Source of the DNA: Tamlana sp. 2_MG-2023
GTDB taxonomy: Bacteria > Bacteroidota > Bacteroidia > Flavobacteriales > Flavobacteriaceae
DNA: 64,000 nt
Direction: 5' to 3'
NCBI RefSeq assembly: GCF_030548465.1
Contig: NZ_JAUOSF010000004.1
Location: 248,001 to 312,000, forward strand
The notes beneath the pieces are model-generated. The model ran no database searches and was not told the origin of the DNA. It saw only the letters and a list, made by a program, of their open reading frames with translations. This document shows, in pieces, positions 45,573-53,994 of this stretch (the stretch's first letter is position 1; each line of letters starts with the position of its first letter). A program made the translations under genes and the position numbers.

Positions 45573-46763
45573 ATGCCAACCATTTCTAAAAAAGGCCACA
45601 AAATGCCTGCTTCTCCTATAAGAAAACTTGTTCCTTATGCAGAACAAGCTATAGAGGACGGAAAGCACATTTACTATTTGAATATTGGACAACCAGACAT
45701 AAAAACCCCTGAAGTTGCCATAAACGCCGTTAAAAATAGTGATATTGATATTTTATCCTATTCTAGATCTCAAGGTTCTGAAACTTATAGAAAAAAGTTA
45801 GCCGCTTACTACAACAAGCACGATATTAACGTAATTCATGAAGACATCATTGTTACTACTGGGGCTAGCGAAGCTTTGCAGTTTTTATTTAGCAGTATCA
45901 TGGACCCTGAAGATGAAGTTATTATCTCTGAACCTTTTTATGCTAACTATATTGCATTCTCTACAGCAACAGGAGTAAACGTGGTTCCTGCTATTTGTAG
46001 TATTGATGATAATTTTGCACTGCCATCGATTGAAACTTTTGAAAGTTTAATTACCCCAAAAACTAAAGCCATACTAATTTGCAACCCAGGAAATCCAACT
46101 GGAACTCTGTATTCTAAAGAAGAAATAGAACAACTTGCGGCTTTAGCTATAAAACACGATTTGTTTTTGGTTGCCGACGAGGTGTATCGTGAGTTTATAT
46201 ATGACGGTGAAACCCACTATTCCATTATGCAGGTCAAGGGCATTGAGCAACATGCCGTTATTATAGATTCGGTTTCTAAACGCTATAGCATGTGTGGTGC
46301 TCGTGTTGGTTTTTTAGTTTCTAAAAACAAAATGGTTATGGAAACGGTTTTAAAATTTGCCCAAGCAAGACTAAGTCCGCCAACATATGCACAAATAGCT
46401 AGTGAAGCTGCTCTAGACACGCCACAAAGTTATTTTGATGAAGTAATTAAAGAGTATGTAGAGCGCAGAAACATCCTTATTTCTGAACTGCAAAAAATAG
46501 AAGGCATTAAAGTGGCAAAGCCAAAAGGTGCTTTTTACTGCATAGTTGAATTACCTGTTAAAGACACCGACAAGTTTGCGCAATGGCTTTTAGAAAAGTT
46601 TGAAATAAATGGAGAAACTATTATGGTAGCTCCTGCAAACGGATTTTATTCAACGCCTGGTGTTGGATTAAACCAAATAAGAATTGCTTACGTACTTAAT
46701 AAAGAAAGCTTGATAAAAGCGGTTCATATTTTAAAAGAAGCATTAAAAATTTATAACGACTAA
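45573..46763 (+). CDS. class I/II aminotransferase (aspartate aminotransferase-like)
   Basis: A 396-residue PLP enzyme of fold type I. YLNIGQPDIKTPE (about 35-47) at the N-terminus, CNPGNPTGTLYS (about 170-181), VADEVYREFIYDG (about 203-215) and the PLP lysine in DSVSKRYSMCGARVG (about 231-245) place it in the aspartate/aromatic aminotransferase Igamma group. The amino donor cannot be fixed. It ends 4 bp before murB; the two may be co-transcribed although their pathways differ. Confidence 0.85.
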   Translation: MPTISKKGHKMPASPIRKLVPYAEQAIEDGKHIYYLNIGQPDIKTPEVAINAVKNSDIDILSYSRSQGSETYRKKLAAYYNKHDINVIHEDIIVTTGASEALQFLFSSIMDPEDEVIISEPFYANYIAFSTATGVNVVPAICSIDDNFALPSIETFESLITPKTKAILICNPGNPTGTLYSKEEIEQLAALAIKHDLFLVADEVYREFIYDGETHYSIMQVKGIEQHAVIIDSVSKRYSMCGARVGFLVSKNKMVMETVLKFAQARLSPPTYAQIASEAALDTPQSYFDEVIKEYVERRNILISELQKIEGIKVAKPKGAFYCIVELPVKDTDKFAQWLLEKFEINGETIMVAPANGFYSTPGVGLNQIRIAYVLNKESLIKAVHILKEALKIYND

Positions 46764-46767
46764 AACC

Positions 46768-47781
46768 GTGCAAATCGAACAAAATACGTCCTTAAAACCA
46801 TACAACACCTTTGGTATTGACGCTAAAGCAAAACATTTTGTTTCTGTAGATCATATCGATGAACTGAAAGCGGTTCTTTCTTTAAATGATTACCCCAACA
46901 AATTAATTTTAGGTGGTGGCAGTAACATGCTACTAACCAAAGATTTTGATGGTTTAGTAATTAAATTAGGTTTCAAAGGTATTGAGGTCATTTCTGAGGA
47001 TGACGATTTTGTAATTGTAAAAGCCCAAGCTGGAGAAGTTTGGCATGACTTTGTTCTCTGGACTATTAACAACGATTATGGCGGTATTGAGAATTTATCT
47101 CTTATTCCTGGAAACGTTGGCACAGCACCCATTCAAAACATTGGAGCCTACGGTGTCGAACTAAAAGACACTTTTGAATCTTGTGAAGCCATTTCTATTG
47201 ATTCAAAAACCATGCATACTTTTACCAAAGCAGACTGTCATTTTGGCTATAGAAATTCTATTTTTAAACAAGAAGCAAAAGGTAAATACATCATAACAAG
47301 TGTTCACTTTAAACTTTCGAAGAAAAACCATAAACTGCATGTACATTATGGTGCAATTGCTTCAGAATTAGAAAAGGAAGGCGTTAAACACCCAACAATT
47401 CAAAACGTTTCCAAAGCTGTTATTATTATTCGTGAAAGCAAACTTCCTAACCCGAAAGTTATTGGAAACTGTGGTAGCTTTTTTAAAAACCCTGTGATTT
47501 CAAAAGCAAAATACAATAAACTTACTGAGAATTTTAGTGACATACCATCCTATCCAGTTTCAGAAGAAGACGTTAAAGTTCCAGCGGGTTGGTTAATTGA
47601 AAAAGCAGGTTTTAAAGGGAAAACATTTGGACACTATGGAGTTCATAAAAATCAAGCACTGGTTCTAGTAAATTATGGCGGCGCAACAGGTGAAGAAATT
47701 CTAAACTTGTCTAAATTAATTCAGAAAACGGTAAAACGTCTTTTTGATATATCTATTGAAGCCGAAGTAAATATCTTGTAA
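46768..47781 (+). CDS. murB: UDP-N-acetylmuramate dehydrogenase
   Basis: A 337-residue FAD enzyme reducing UDP-GlcNAc-enolpyruvate to UDP-MurNAc for peptidoglycan. NTSLKPYNTFGIDAKA at the start, LILGGGSNMLLTKDF (about 46-60), SLIPGNVGTAPIQNIGAYG (about 112-130), YRNSIFK and the NCGSFFKNPV segment (about 234-243, with the catalytic Ser) are type I MurB features. The start is GTG at 46768; no nearby ATG fits. The promoter of the next gene overlaps its end. Confidence 0.93.
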   Translation: MQIEQNTSLKPYNTFGIDAKAKHFVSVDHIDELKAVLSLNDYPNKLILGGGSNMLLTKDFDGLVIKLGFKGIEVISEDDDFVIVKAQAGEVWHDFVLWTINNDYGGIENLSLIPGNVGTAPIQNIGAYGVELKDTFESCEAISIDSKTMHTFTKADCHFGYRNSIFKQEAKGKYIITSVHFKLSKKNHKLHVHYGAIASELEKEGVKHPTIQNVSKAVIIIRESKLPNPKVIGNCGSFFKNPVISKAKYNKLTENFSDIPSYPVSEEDVKVPAGWLIEKAGFKGKTFGHYGVHKNQALVLVNYGGATGEEILNLSKLIQKTVKRLFDISIEAEVNIL

Positions 47782-47804
47782 TCAAAAAGAAATTTCTAAC
47801 TTTG
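47776..47804 (+). promoter_or_regulatory. promoter (TTG-18-TAACTTTG) for the ECF sigma gene
   Basis: TTG at 47776-47778 (inside the last murB codons) and TAACTTTG at 47797-47804 are separated by 18 bp, a good fit to the Bacteroidota -33/-7 promoter. It leaves a leader of about 40 bases before the TTG start codon. Confidence 0.55.
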
Positions 47805-47847
47805 CACGCTTGCAACTTCCGCAGGTTTTATATAAAGTCGTTATACA

Positions 47848-48378
47848 TTGATTTCAGCAATAGAAAAAGAAATAGTCAATCTCCTTCAAAAAGAAGATAA
47901 AAAGGCCATTAGTTTACTTTATGAAAACTACGCCGACGCCCTTTATGGAGTGATCCGTAAAGTGATTATAGATGAAGATCTAGCCCAAGATGTGCTACAA
48001 GAAACTTTTGTAAAAATCTGGAGGTATGCGAAAAAATATGATGCTTCTAAGGCAAAATTATTTACTTGGCTCTACAGAATTGCATATAACACTGCTATTG
48101 ACAAGGTTAGGTCGCAAAAAAATAAAAATAACAATGAAGTCCAGATGGAGACTTCAACCGTATATAAAGTAACATCCAACGAACTCAATCAGGATGTTTT
48201 AGATATCAAGAAACATTTAGGTAGCCTAGATGAAAAATATCAAATAGTGATTAACGCCCTCTTTTTTGAAGGCATGACGCAGCAAGAAGCTAGCGATGAG
48301 TTAGATATTCCATTAGGAACAATAAAATCGAGATTAAAAATTGGATTGCGTGAATTGAAAAAAATTTACAATCCTTAA
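47848..48378 (+). CDS. ECF-type RNA polymerase sigma factor
   Basis: A 176-residue sigma-70 family protein with region 2 (YENYADALYGVIRKVIIDEDLAQDVLQETFVKIW, about 24-57) and region 4 (GMTQQEASDELDIPLGTIKSRLKIGLREL, about 145-173). The likely start is TTG 47848 since no ATG lies in range. The anti-sigma factor follows 13 bp later. The pair resembles the SigK/RskA-type module; the signal and target genes are unknown. Confidence 0.9.
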   Translation: MISAIEKEIVNLLQKEDKKAISLLYENYADALYGVIRKVIIDEDLAQDVLQETFVKIWRYAKKYDASKAKLFTWLYRIAYNTAIDKVRSQKNKNNNEVQMETSTVYKVTSNELNQDVLDIKKHLGSLDEKYQIVINALFFEGMTQQEASDELDIPLGTIKSRLKIGLRELKKIYNP

Positions 48379-48391
48379 ATACATTTAAGTC

Positions 48392-49180
48392 ATGAATGAG
48401 AAAGTACATACTTTTTTAAATTCTGGCCTATTAGACAAATATCTATTAGGAGAAACTACTTCTGAAGAAACTAATCAGGTGGAATCCTATATATCTAGGT
48501 TCCCAGAAGTACAGAACGCATATAACACCTTGCAATCGAACCTAGAAGTGGTAGCGAAAAGCCAAGCTATTGAAGCCCCTAAAAGCATCTTAGACAATAT
48601 TTTAGATGAATTAGACGAAAAACCTGTAATCACTTTGAAGCCTCAAAAAACTTACAAAAAGTGGTATAAATTTAGCATCGCTGCTAGTGTTGCGGCTTTC
48701 CTTTTTGCTGGAACATCGTACATTTTTTACAATCAAAACCAAAAACTTGCTGAAGAAAACCAAGTGGTTGTTGAAGAAATTTTTGATTTACGTAACGATA
48801 TCGATAAGCACAACGAAATGCTTGACAGCATGATGAGGCAACTTTTAAGATTAAACAATCCGGAAACTGAAAAGTACATCATTTCAGGAAACGAAAGAGC
48901 AAAAGACTTAAAAACAGTAGCTTATATTAATGCCAAGGAAAAAACATCTATGATTGATGTAGTTTCATTACCTCAATTACCGGAAGAACAGTGCTACCAA
49001 ATCTGGGCAGACTTACAAGGTAAAATGGTGAACTTAGGTATTTTAGATAAAGCCGATAGAAAATTAAGAAATATCCCTTATATGGAGGATGTTCAAGGTT
49101 TGAGCATTACCATAGAACCTAAAGGAGGCAATAACGTCGCCTCTAAGGAAAACTCAGTAGCAGAAATTAGTTTACATTAA
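48392..49180 (+). CDS. anti-sigma factor (RskA-like)
   Basis: A 262-residue single-pass membrane protein. The N-terminal cytoplasmic part (SGLLDKYLLGETTSEETNQVESYI, about 8-31) is the anti-sigma domain without the zinc HxxxCxxC motif; a transmembrane helix spans about 92-108; a coiled coil (about 109-150) leads to the RskA C-terminal domain (PQLPEEQCYQIWADLQG ... LSITIEPKGG). It should hold the preceding sigma factor until an envelope signal releases it by proteolysis. Terminator directly downstream. Confidence 0.88.
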   Translation: MNEKVHTFLNSGLLDKYLLGETTSEETNQVESYISRFPEVQNAYNTLQSNLEVVAKSQAIEAPKSILDNILDELDEKPVITLKPQKTYKKWYKFSIAASVAAFLFAGTSYIFYNQNQKLAEENQVVVEEIFDLRNDIDKHNEMLDSMMRQLLRLNNPETEKYIISGNERAKDLKTVAYINAKEKTSMIDVVSLPQLPEEQCYQIWADLQGKMVNLGILDKADRKLRNIPYMEDVQGLSITIEPKGGNNVASKENSVAEISLH

Positions 49181-49198
49181 TCCATAGTTAAACTAACA

Positions 49199-49237
49199 AA
49201 AAGCCTCGTTTCAATTGAAACGAGGCTTTTTTATTTT
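49199..49237. terminator. bidirectional intrinsic terminator
   Basis: AAAAGCCTCGTTTCAA (49199-49214) and TTGAAACGAGGCTTTT (49215-49230) are a perfect inverted repeat, followed by T residues on the + strand and by T residues on the minus strand. It serves the anti-sigma gene and the converging aquaporin gene. Confidence 0.9.
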
Positions 49238-49256
49238 ACATCATCATAAATGGATG

Positions 49257-49943
49257 CTATTCTTTATCAAACAAAGCCTTATGAATAAATCCTGCTACAA
49301 TAGCTCCTGCAATTGGTGCCACCCAAAACAACCATAACTGACTCACATATGCTCCCCCCGCAAATAACGCCTGACTCGTAGAACGCGCAGGATTAACCGA
49401 AGTATTGGTAATTGGAATACTAATTAAATGAATTAAAGTTAAGCCTAAACCTATGGCGATAGGCGCAAATCCTTTAGGCGCTCTTTCATTCGTACTTCCT
49501 AATATGATAAGTAGAAAAAACATCGTGAGTAAAAACTCCGCAAGTAATGCAGATGTCATAGAATAACCATCAGGAGACAATTCGCCGTAACCGTTGGAAG
49601 CAAAACCACCAATGGTTTCAAAGTCAGATTTACCGGTTACAATAAGATACAGGGCACCAGCCGCAACAAGACCTCCTGCTAATTGAGCTACAATGTAGCC
49701 AACTAGATCTTTCGCGTCAAACTTCCCTCCTGCCCATAACCCAAAAGATACTGCTGGATTAAAATGGCCACCAGAAATATGTCCAACAGCAAAGGCCATT
49801 GTTAAAACGGTTAAACCGAAAGCCAAAGCCACTCCAGCGAAGCCTATTCCTAATTCAGGGAATCCCGCCGCAAAAACAGCACTACCACAGCCTCCAAAAA
49901 CAAGCCAAAAAGTTCCAAAAAACTCTGCAAATAATTTTTTCAT
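49257..49943 (-). CDS. aqpZ: aquaporin Z-like water channel
   Basis: A 228-residue MIP family channel with six helices and two half-helices carrying the NPA motifs: [14 protein letters not shown] (about 60-73) and [14 protein letters not shown] (about 181-194). The Arg after the second NPA and the N-terminal [19 protein letters not shown] fit the water-selective AqpZ group rather than GlpF. It forms inner-membrane tetramers. Monocistronic. Confidence 0.93.
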   Translation of the reverse strand: MKKLFAEFFGTFWLVFGGCGSAVFAAGFPELGIGFAGVALAFGLTVLTMAFAVGHISGGHFNPAVSFGLWAGGKFDAKDLVGYIVAQLAGGLVAAGALYLIVTGKSDFETIGGFASNGYGELSPDGYSMTSALLAEFLLTMFFLLIILGSTNERAPKGFAPIAIGLGLTLIHLISIPITNTSVNPARSTSQALFAGGAYVSQLWLFWVAPIAGAIVAGFIHKALFDKE

Positions 49944-50069
49944 AAGTGTATTATTATATTGATTAACGTTTTAAATGTACGAATTATTAACAAATAACCG
50001 TTTACTATTTTTAGCACAGCCTTAACATTTTTAGTCTCGAAAGTTTAAACAACCATATTCTAAAAATCG

Positions 50070-50077
50070 TACCTTTG
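50070..50077 (+). promoter_or_regulatory. -7 promoter box (TACCTTTG)
   Basis: Perfect TAnnTTTG, 28 bp before the small membrane protein gene at 50106. It probably drives that gene and the GT2 and sigma genes that follow closely. Confidence 0.45.
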
Positions 50078-50105
50078 CAGAAATAATTATTTATTTTTTT
50101 TTAAA

Positions 50106-50309
50106 ATGAAACTTTTCTTAATCACTATTGCGCTTTTAGCTCTAGGTGTTGCAGGTATTGCAATAAAAATTTGGGCAAAAAAGGACGGGAAATTTGCAGG
50201 TACTTGTGCGAGTCAAAACCCTATGCTTAATAAAGAAGGAGAATCTTGTGGTTTCTGCGGAAAAACACCAGATCAATTTAACGATTGTAACGAACCTTCA
50301 CATTCTTAA
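50106..50309 (+). CDS. small Cys-rich single-pass membrane protein
   Basis: A 67-residue protein: one N-terminal helix (about 2-22, LFLITIALLALGVAGIAIKIWA) and a short tail with five cysteines or so (GTCASQNP, CGFCGKTPDQFNDC). The CxxC plus outer Cys residues suggest a disulfide or metal site. Families like this are common in Flavobacteriaceae, usually annotated as membrane or secreted protein; the function is not known to me. It ends 7 bp before the GT2 gene, so the two are probably co-transcribed. Confidence 0.75.
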   Translation: MKLFLITIALLALGVAGIAIKIWAKKDGKFAGTCASQNPMLNKEGESCGFCGKTPDQFNDCNEPSHS

Positions 50310-50316
50310 GTAGCGT

Positions 50317-51429
50317 ATGCCTTTACTGGTTTTTGTTCTCTATGCCTTTTTGGCTGTGGTCGGCATTCAAGTTTTATTCCATTTCGGCTTCTTCGCCAAA
50401 TTTGCCTTTTCCAAACAAAAACAAGAATCTAGAAAGGATTTAGCAGTATCTGTTATTATCTGCGCCAAAAATGAAGCTGAAAATTTAAAAACATTTTTAC
50501 CTTCTATTTGCGCTCAAAACTATCCTAATTTTGAAATTGTTCTTATAAACGACTCCTCTTGTGATGACACCTTGGAAGTCATGGAAGCGTTTTCAGAACA
50601 ACACACAAACATTAAAATAGTTAATGTTAAAAACATAGAAGCCTTTTGGGGTAATAAAAAATATGCCTTAACTCTAGGTATTAAAGCGGCTACAAAGGAC
50701 TATTTGTTATTCACAGACGCCGATTGCAAACCATTATCTGAACATTGGATTTCTGAAATGAGTGCTCATTTCACCTCTTCAAAAAATATTATTTTAGGTT
50801 ATGGCGCCTATGCGAAAATTAAGAACTCCCTTTTAAACAAACTTATTCGTTTTGAAACTTTAGTAACAGCGACGAACTACTTTTCATTTGCTTTAGCAGG
50901 TCTACCATACATGGGCGTTGGCAGAAATCTAGCATATACAAAAGATGAATTCTTTAAAGCAAACGGATTTATAAATCATATTCAAGTACGTTCTGGAGAT
51001 GATGATTTATTTGTAAACCAAGTCGCAACAAAATCTAATACGGCTTGTGTTTTTACAAAAGATAGTTTTACAGAGTCTGTACCTAAAAAAAACTTTAAGG
51101 CTTGGTACAAACAAAAGAGGCGTCATGTTTCCACTGCAAGTCATTATAAAAAAATTCATAAAATATTACTAGCAACATTATACATTACAAACTTTTTATT
51201 TTGGGCTTTAGCTGTTATTTTATTTACAGCTCAGTTTCAATGGCAAATTGTTTTAGGTGCTTTCTTATTTCGAATCGCTACACAATACACGGTTATGGGA
51301 TGCGCTTCTAAAAAATTAAATGAAACCGATTTAATCCTACTCTTTCCTTTCCTAGAAGGCTTCTTAATCCTAACACAATTAACTATCTTTATAAACAATA
51401 TCATCTCAAAACCCAAGCATTGGAAATAG
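50317..51429 (+). CDS. membrane-anchored glycosyltransferase family 2 protein
   Basis: A 370-residue GT2 with an N-terminal helix (about 3-23), a cytoplasmic GT-A domain (SVIICAKNEAENLK, LINDSSCDDTLE, TDADCK as the DxD at about 129-131, and the QxxRW-like KQKRRH near 264-269) and two or three C-terminal helices. This layout is that of processive or lipid-linked GT2s such as those making glycolipids. It is distant from the capsule locus and may act on a membrane lipid. It overlaps the following sigma factor gene. Confidence 0.85.
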   Translation: MPLLVFVLYAFLAVVGIQVLFHFGFFAKFAFSKQKQESRKDLAVSVIICAKNEAENLKTFLPSICAQNYPNFEIVLINDSSCDDTLEVMEAFSEQHTNIKIVNVKNIEAFWGNKKYALTLGIKAATKDYLLFTDADCKPLSEHWISEMSAHFTSSKNIILGYGAYAKIKNSLLNKLIRFETLVTATNYFSFALAGLPYMGVGRNLAYTKDEFFKANGFINHIQVRSGDDDLFVNQVATKSNTACVFTKDSFTESVPKKNFKAWYKQKRRHVSTASHYKKIHKILLATLYITNFLFWALAVILFTAQFQWQIVLGAFLFRIATQYTVMGCASKKLNETDLILLFPFLEGFLILTQLTIFINNIISKPKHWK

Positions 51430-51965
51430 ACATAGTCATTAAAAACGCAAAAAACAACGACCAAAAAGCCTTTAACTATCTGTTAGACTTGTACTGGGAC
51501 GACGTTTATGGCTTTCAATTAAAACGCACACAAAACGAGAATGATGCTGAAGATATTACCATTCAAACTTTTTCTAAAGCTTTCGATCGCATAGAAACTT
51601 TTAAGGAAGAGTACACCTTTAAAACCTGGTTAATTACCATTTCAAAAAATATTCATATCGATTTACTTCGGAAGGAAAAAAATTCCATTTCACAAGTTAT
51701 TCTGAAAAACAATCGTGAAGTTTATGATATTTTAGATGAATCGCCTTCTCCTGAAGACAAGCTCATCACTGAGCAGCATTTAGCAAAATTACTTCGTGAT
51801 ATTAAGAAATTAAAACCTCATTATCAAGAGATTATAAACTTACGCTATTTCCAAGAATTAAGTTATAAGGAGATTTCAGAAGAACTCAAAGAACCTATAA
51901 ATAACGTAAAAGTAAAACTTCTCCGAGCCAAAAAACTATTGGCAGAGATTATTAAAAAGACATAG
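51420..51965 (+). CDS. ECF-type RNA polymerase sigma factor
   Basis: A 181-residue sigma-70 family protein with region 2 (YLLDLYWDDVYGFQLKRTQNENDAEDITIQTFSKAF) and region 4 (YQEIINLRYFQELSYKEISEELKEPINNVKVKLLRAKKLL). The start is TTG 51420, inside the last three codons of the GT2, giving tight coupling. No anti-sigma gene follows; lipA comes next after its own promoter. The regulon is unknown. Confidence 0.88.
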   Translation: MEIDIVIKNAKNNDQKAFNYLLDLYWDDVYGFQLKRTQNENDAEDITIQTFSKAFDRIETFKEEYTFKTWLITISKNIHIDLLRKEKNSISQVILKNNREVYDILDESPSPEDKLITEQHLAKLLRDIKKLKPHYQEIINLRYFQELSYKEISEELKEPINNVKVKLLRAKKLLAEIIKKT

Positions 51966-52042
51966 CTAAATCTTCAATTTTTATGGCAACCACCTTACTT
52001 ACATCTCGTTGGCTTCGAGACCTATTTTAAAAGAATACTTTG

Positions 52043-52050
52043 TATCTTTG
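52043..52050 (+). promoter_or_regulatory. -7 promoter box (TATCTTTG) for lipA
   Basis: Perfect TAnnTTTG, 20 bp before the lipA ATG. A -33 TTG at the normal distance is not obvious. Confidence 0.5.
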
Positions 52051-52070
52051 CCTTTCTATTTTTTCAGATT

Positions 52071-52949
52071 ATGAACAGTGAAATAACTTCAAATATATTA
52101 CCAGAACGTACTCCAAAACCTAAATGGCTTCGTGTAAAATTACCAACAGGTAAAAAATACACCGAACTAAGAGGCTTAGTTGATAAATACAAATTAAATA
52201 CCATTTGTACTTCAGGAAGCTGTCCTAATATGGGGGAATGTTGGGGAGAAGGCACAGCAACATTTATGATTTTAGGAAATGTGTGTACGCGTTCTTGCGG
52301 ATTTTGTGGTGTAAAAACAGGTCGTCCAGAAACTGTGGACTGGGATGAACCAGAAAAAGTAGGTCGTTCAATCAAAATCATGAATATAAAACATGCTGTT
52401 TTAACCAGTGTGGATCGTGATGATTTAAAAGACATGGGAAGTATCATGTGGTCTGAAACTGTAAAAGCAGTGAGACGTATGAATCCTGAAACTACTCTAG
52501 AAACACTTATTCCAGATTTTCAAGGGATTGAAAAACACATCGACAGAATTATTGATGTCGCTCCAGAAGTGGTTTCTCATAATATAGAAACCGTACGTCG
52601 TTTAACTCGTGATGTTAGAATTCAAGCACAGTACGATCGTAGTATGGGCGTTTTAAAATACTTAAAACAACAAGGTCAGCGTAGAACGAAATCAGGAATC
52701 ATGCTTGGTTTAGGGGAAACACGCGAAGAGGTTATTCAAACACTACACGATTTAAAAGAGCACGACGTAGATGTTGTTACCATTGGACAATACCTACAAC
52801 CTTCTAAAAAACACCTACCTGTTAAGAGGTTTATCAATCCAGACGAATTTAAGGAGTTTGAAGAAATCGGGTTAGAATTAGGCTTCCGTCATGTAGAAAG
52901 TAGTGCTTTAGTAAGATCATCTTATAAAGCTCAAAAACACATTAATTAG
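52071..52949 (+). CDS. lipA: lipoyl synthase
   Basis: A 292-residue radical SAM enzyme that inserts two sulfurs into octanoyl groups on 2-oxoacid dehydrogenases and the glycine cleavage H protein. It has the auxiliary cluster cysteines in [12 protein letters not shown] (about 44-55), the radical SAM CxxxCxxC in CTRSCGFCG (about 70-78) and the C-terminal RSSYKA (about 282-287) whose Ser ligates the auxiliary cluster. Full length. gapdh follows 2 bp later. Confidence 0.96.
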   Translation: MNSEITSNILPERTPKPKWLRVKLPTGKKYTELRGLVDKYKLNTICTSGSCPNMGECWGEGTATFMILGNVCTRSCGFCGVKTGRPETVDWDEPEKVGRSIKIMNIKHAVLTSVDRDDLKDMGSIMWSETVKAVRRMNPETTLETLIPDFQGIEKHIDRIIDVAPEVVSHNIETVRRLTRDVRIQAQYDRSMGVLKYLKQQGQRRTKSGIMLGLGETREEVIQTLHDLKEHDVDVVTIGQYLQPSKKHLPVKRFINPDEFKEFEEIGLELGFRHVESSALVRSSYKAQKHIN

Positions 52950-52951
52950 TC

Positions 52952-53962
52952 ATGATTCGCGTTGCCATTAATGGCTTTGGAAGAATTGGAAGACGTGTTT
53001 TTCGCTTGCTTCAAGAGTATAAAAACATCGAAGTTGTTGCTATAAACGATTTGTCGGATCCTAAAACCTTAACACATTTATTAAAGTACGATAGTGTTCA
53101 CGGTATTTTAAAAGGTGATTTTTCTTCCGATGAAAATCATATCATTTATAACGGCAGGGATATTCCGTTATTAAATGAAAAGCATCCTGAAACTATCAAT
53201 TGGCTACCTTATAACGTTGATTTTGTTATAGAATCTACAGGGAAATTCAAAAGCAAATCAGAAATAAATCACCATATAAAAAACGGCGCTAAACGTGTTA
53301 TTTTAAGTGTGCCTCCAATTGAAGATGACATAAAAACCATCGTATTAGGGGTCAATAATAACGCGTTAGATGGTTCGGAAACTATAGTTTCTAACGCATC
53401 ATGTACCACAAATAATGCAGCACCAATGATTGATATTGTCAATAAACTTTGTGGCATCGATCAAGCTTATATTACAACGGTACACTCCTATACAACAGAT
53501 CAAAGTTTACATGATGTTCCGCATCGTGATTTACGGCGTTCTAGAGCAGCAGCACAGTCTATAGTTCCAACAACTACTGGTGCAGCCAAAGCTTTAACCA
53601 AAATTTTCCCTGAGCTTTCAGAGGTTATTGGTGGTTGTGGTATTCGCGTACCTGTTATCAATGGATCGCTAACAGACATTACTTTTAACGTAAAAAAAAC
53701 GGTTACAGCAGAAGCTATTAACGCTGCCTTTAAAGAAGCTGCCCAAAACCAATACAAACATATTTTAGAATACACCGAAGATCCCATCGTTTCTATTGAT
53801 ATTACAGGCAATACCCATTCCTGTATTTTTGATTCTCAAATGACTTCAGTAATCGGAAATATGGTTAAAATTATTGGTTGGTATGACAACGAATCTGGCT
53901 ATTCAAAAAGAATAATTGATTTAATTTGTTATTTGTCGGAAAAAGAAACTCTAAATCACTAA
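52952..53962 (+). CDS. gap: glyceraldehyde-3-phosphate dehydrogenase
   Basis: A 336-residue type I GAPDH. INGFGRIGRRVFRLL (7-21) is the NAD-binding loop, NDLSDPKTLTHLLKYDSVHG the segment around Asp33, SNASCTTNNAAPM (about 147-159) the active site with the catalytic Cys, and HSYTTDQ with the base His follows. It works in glycolysis or gluconeogenesis; a second GAPDH elsewhere is likely in this family. The ATG lies 2 bp after lipA, so they share a transcript. Confidence 0.94.
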   Translation: MIRVAINGFGRIGRRVFRLLQEYKNIEVVAINDLSDPKTLTHLLKYDSVHGILKGDFSSDENHIIYNGRDIPLLNEKHPETINWLPYNVDFVIESTGKFKSKSEINHHIKNGAKRVILSVPPIEDDIKTIVLGVNNNALDGSETIVSNASCTTNNAAPMIDIVNKLCGIDQAYITTVHSYTTDQSLHDVPHRDLRRSRAAAQSIVPTTTGAAKALTKIFPELSEVIGGCGIRVPVINGSLTDITFNVKKTVTAEAINAAFKEAAQNQYKHILEYTEDPIVSIDITGNTHSCIFDSQMTSVIGNMVKIIGWYDNESGYSKRIIDLICYLSEKETLNH

Positions 53963-53968
53963 AAAGTT

Positions 53969-53976
53969 TATATTTG
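53969..53976 (+). promoter_or_regulatory. -7 promoter box (TATATTTG) for the hybrid histidine kinase
   Basis: Perfect TAnnTTTG just after the gapdh stop and 18 bp before ATG 53995. Its position supports 53995 rather than an earlier start inside gapdh. Confidence 0.5.
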
Positions 53977-53994
53977 TTGGCAACACCAACCAAA

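Noticed and set aside
53926-53994. Upstream TTG start for the hybrid histidine kinase
   Set aside because: It overlaps the end of gapdh, adds residues before a clear signal peptide, and lies upstream of the promoter box at 53969.
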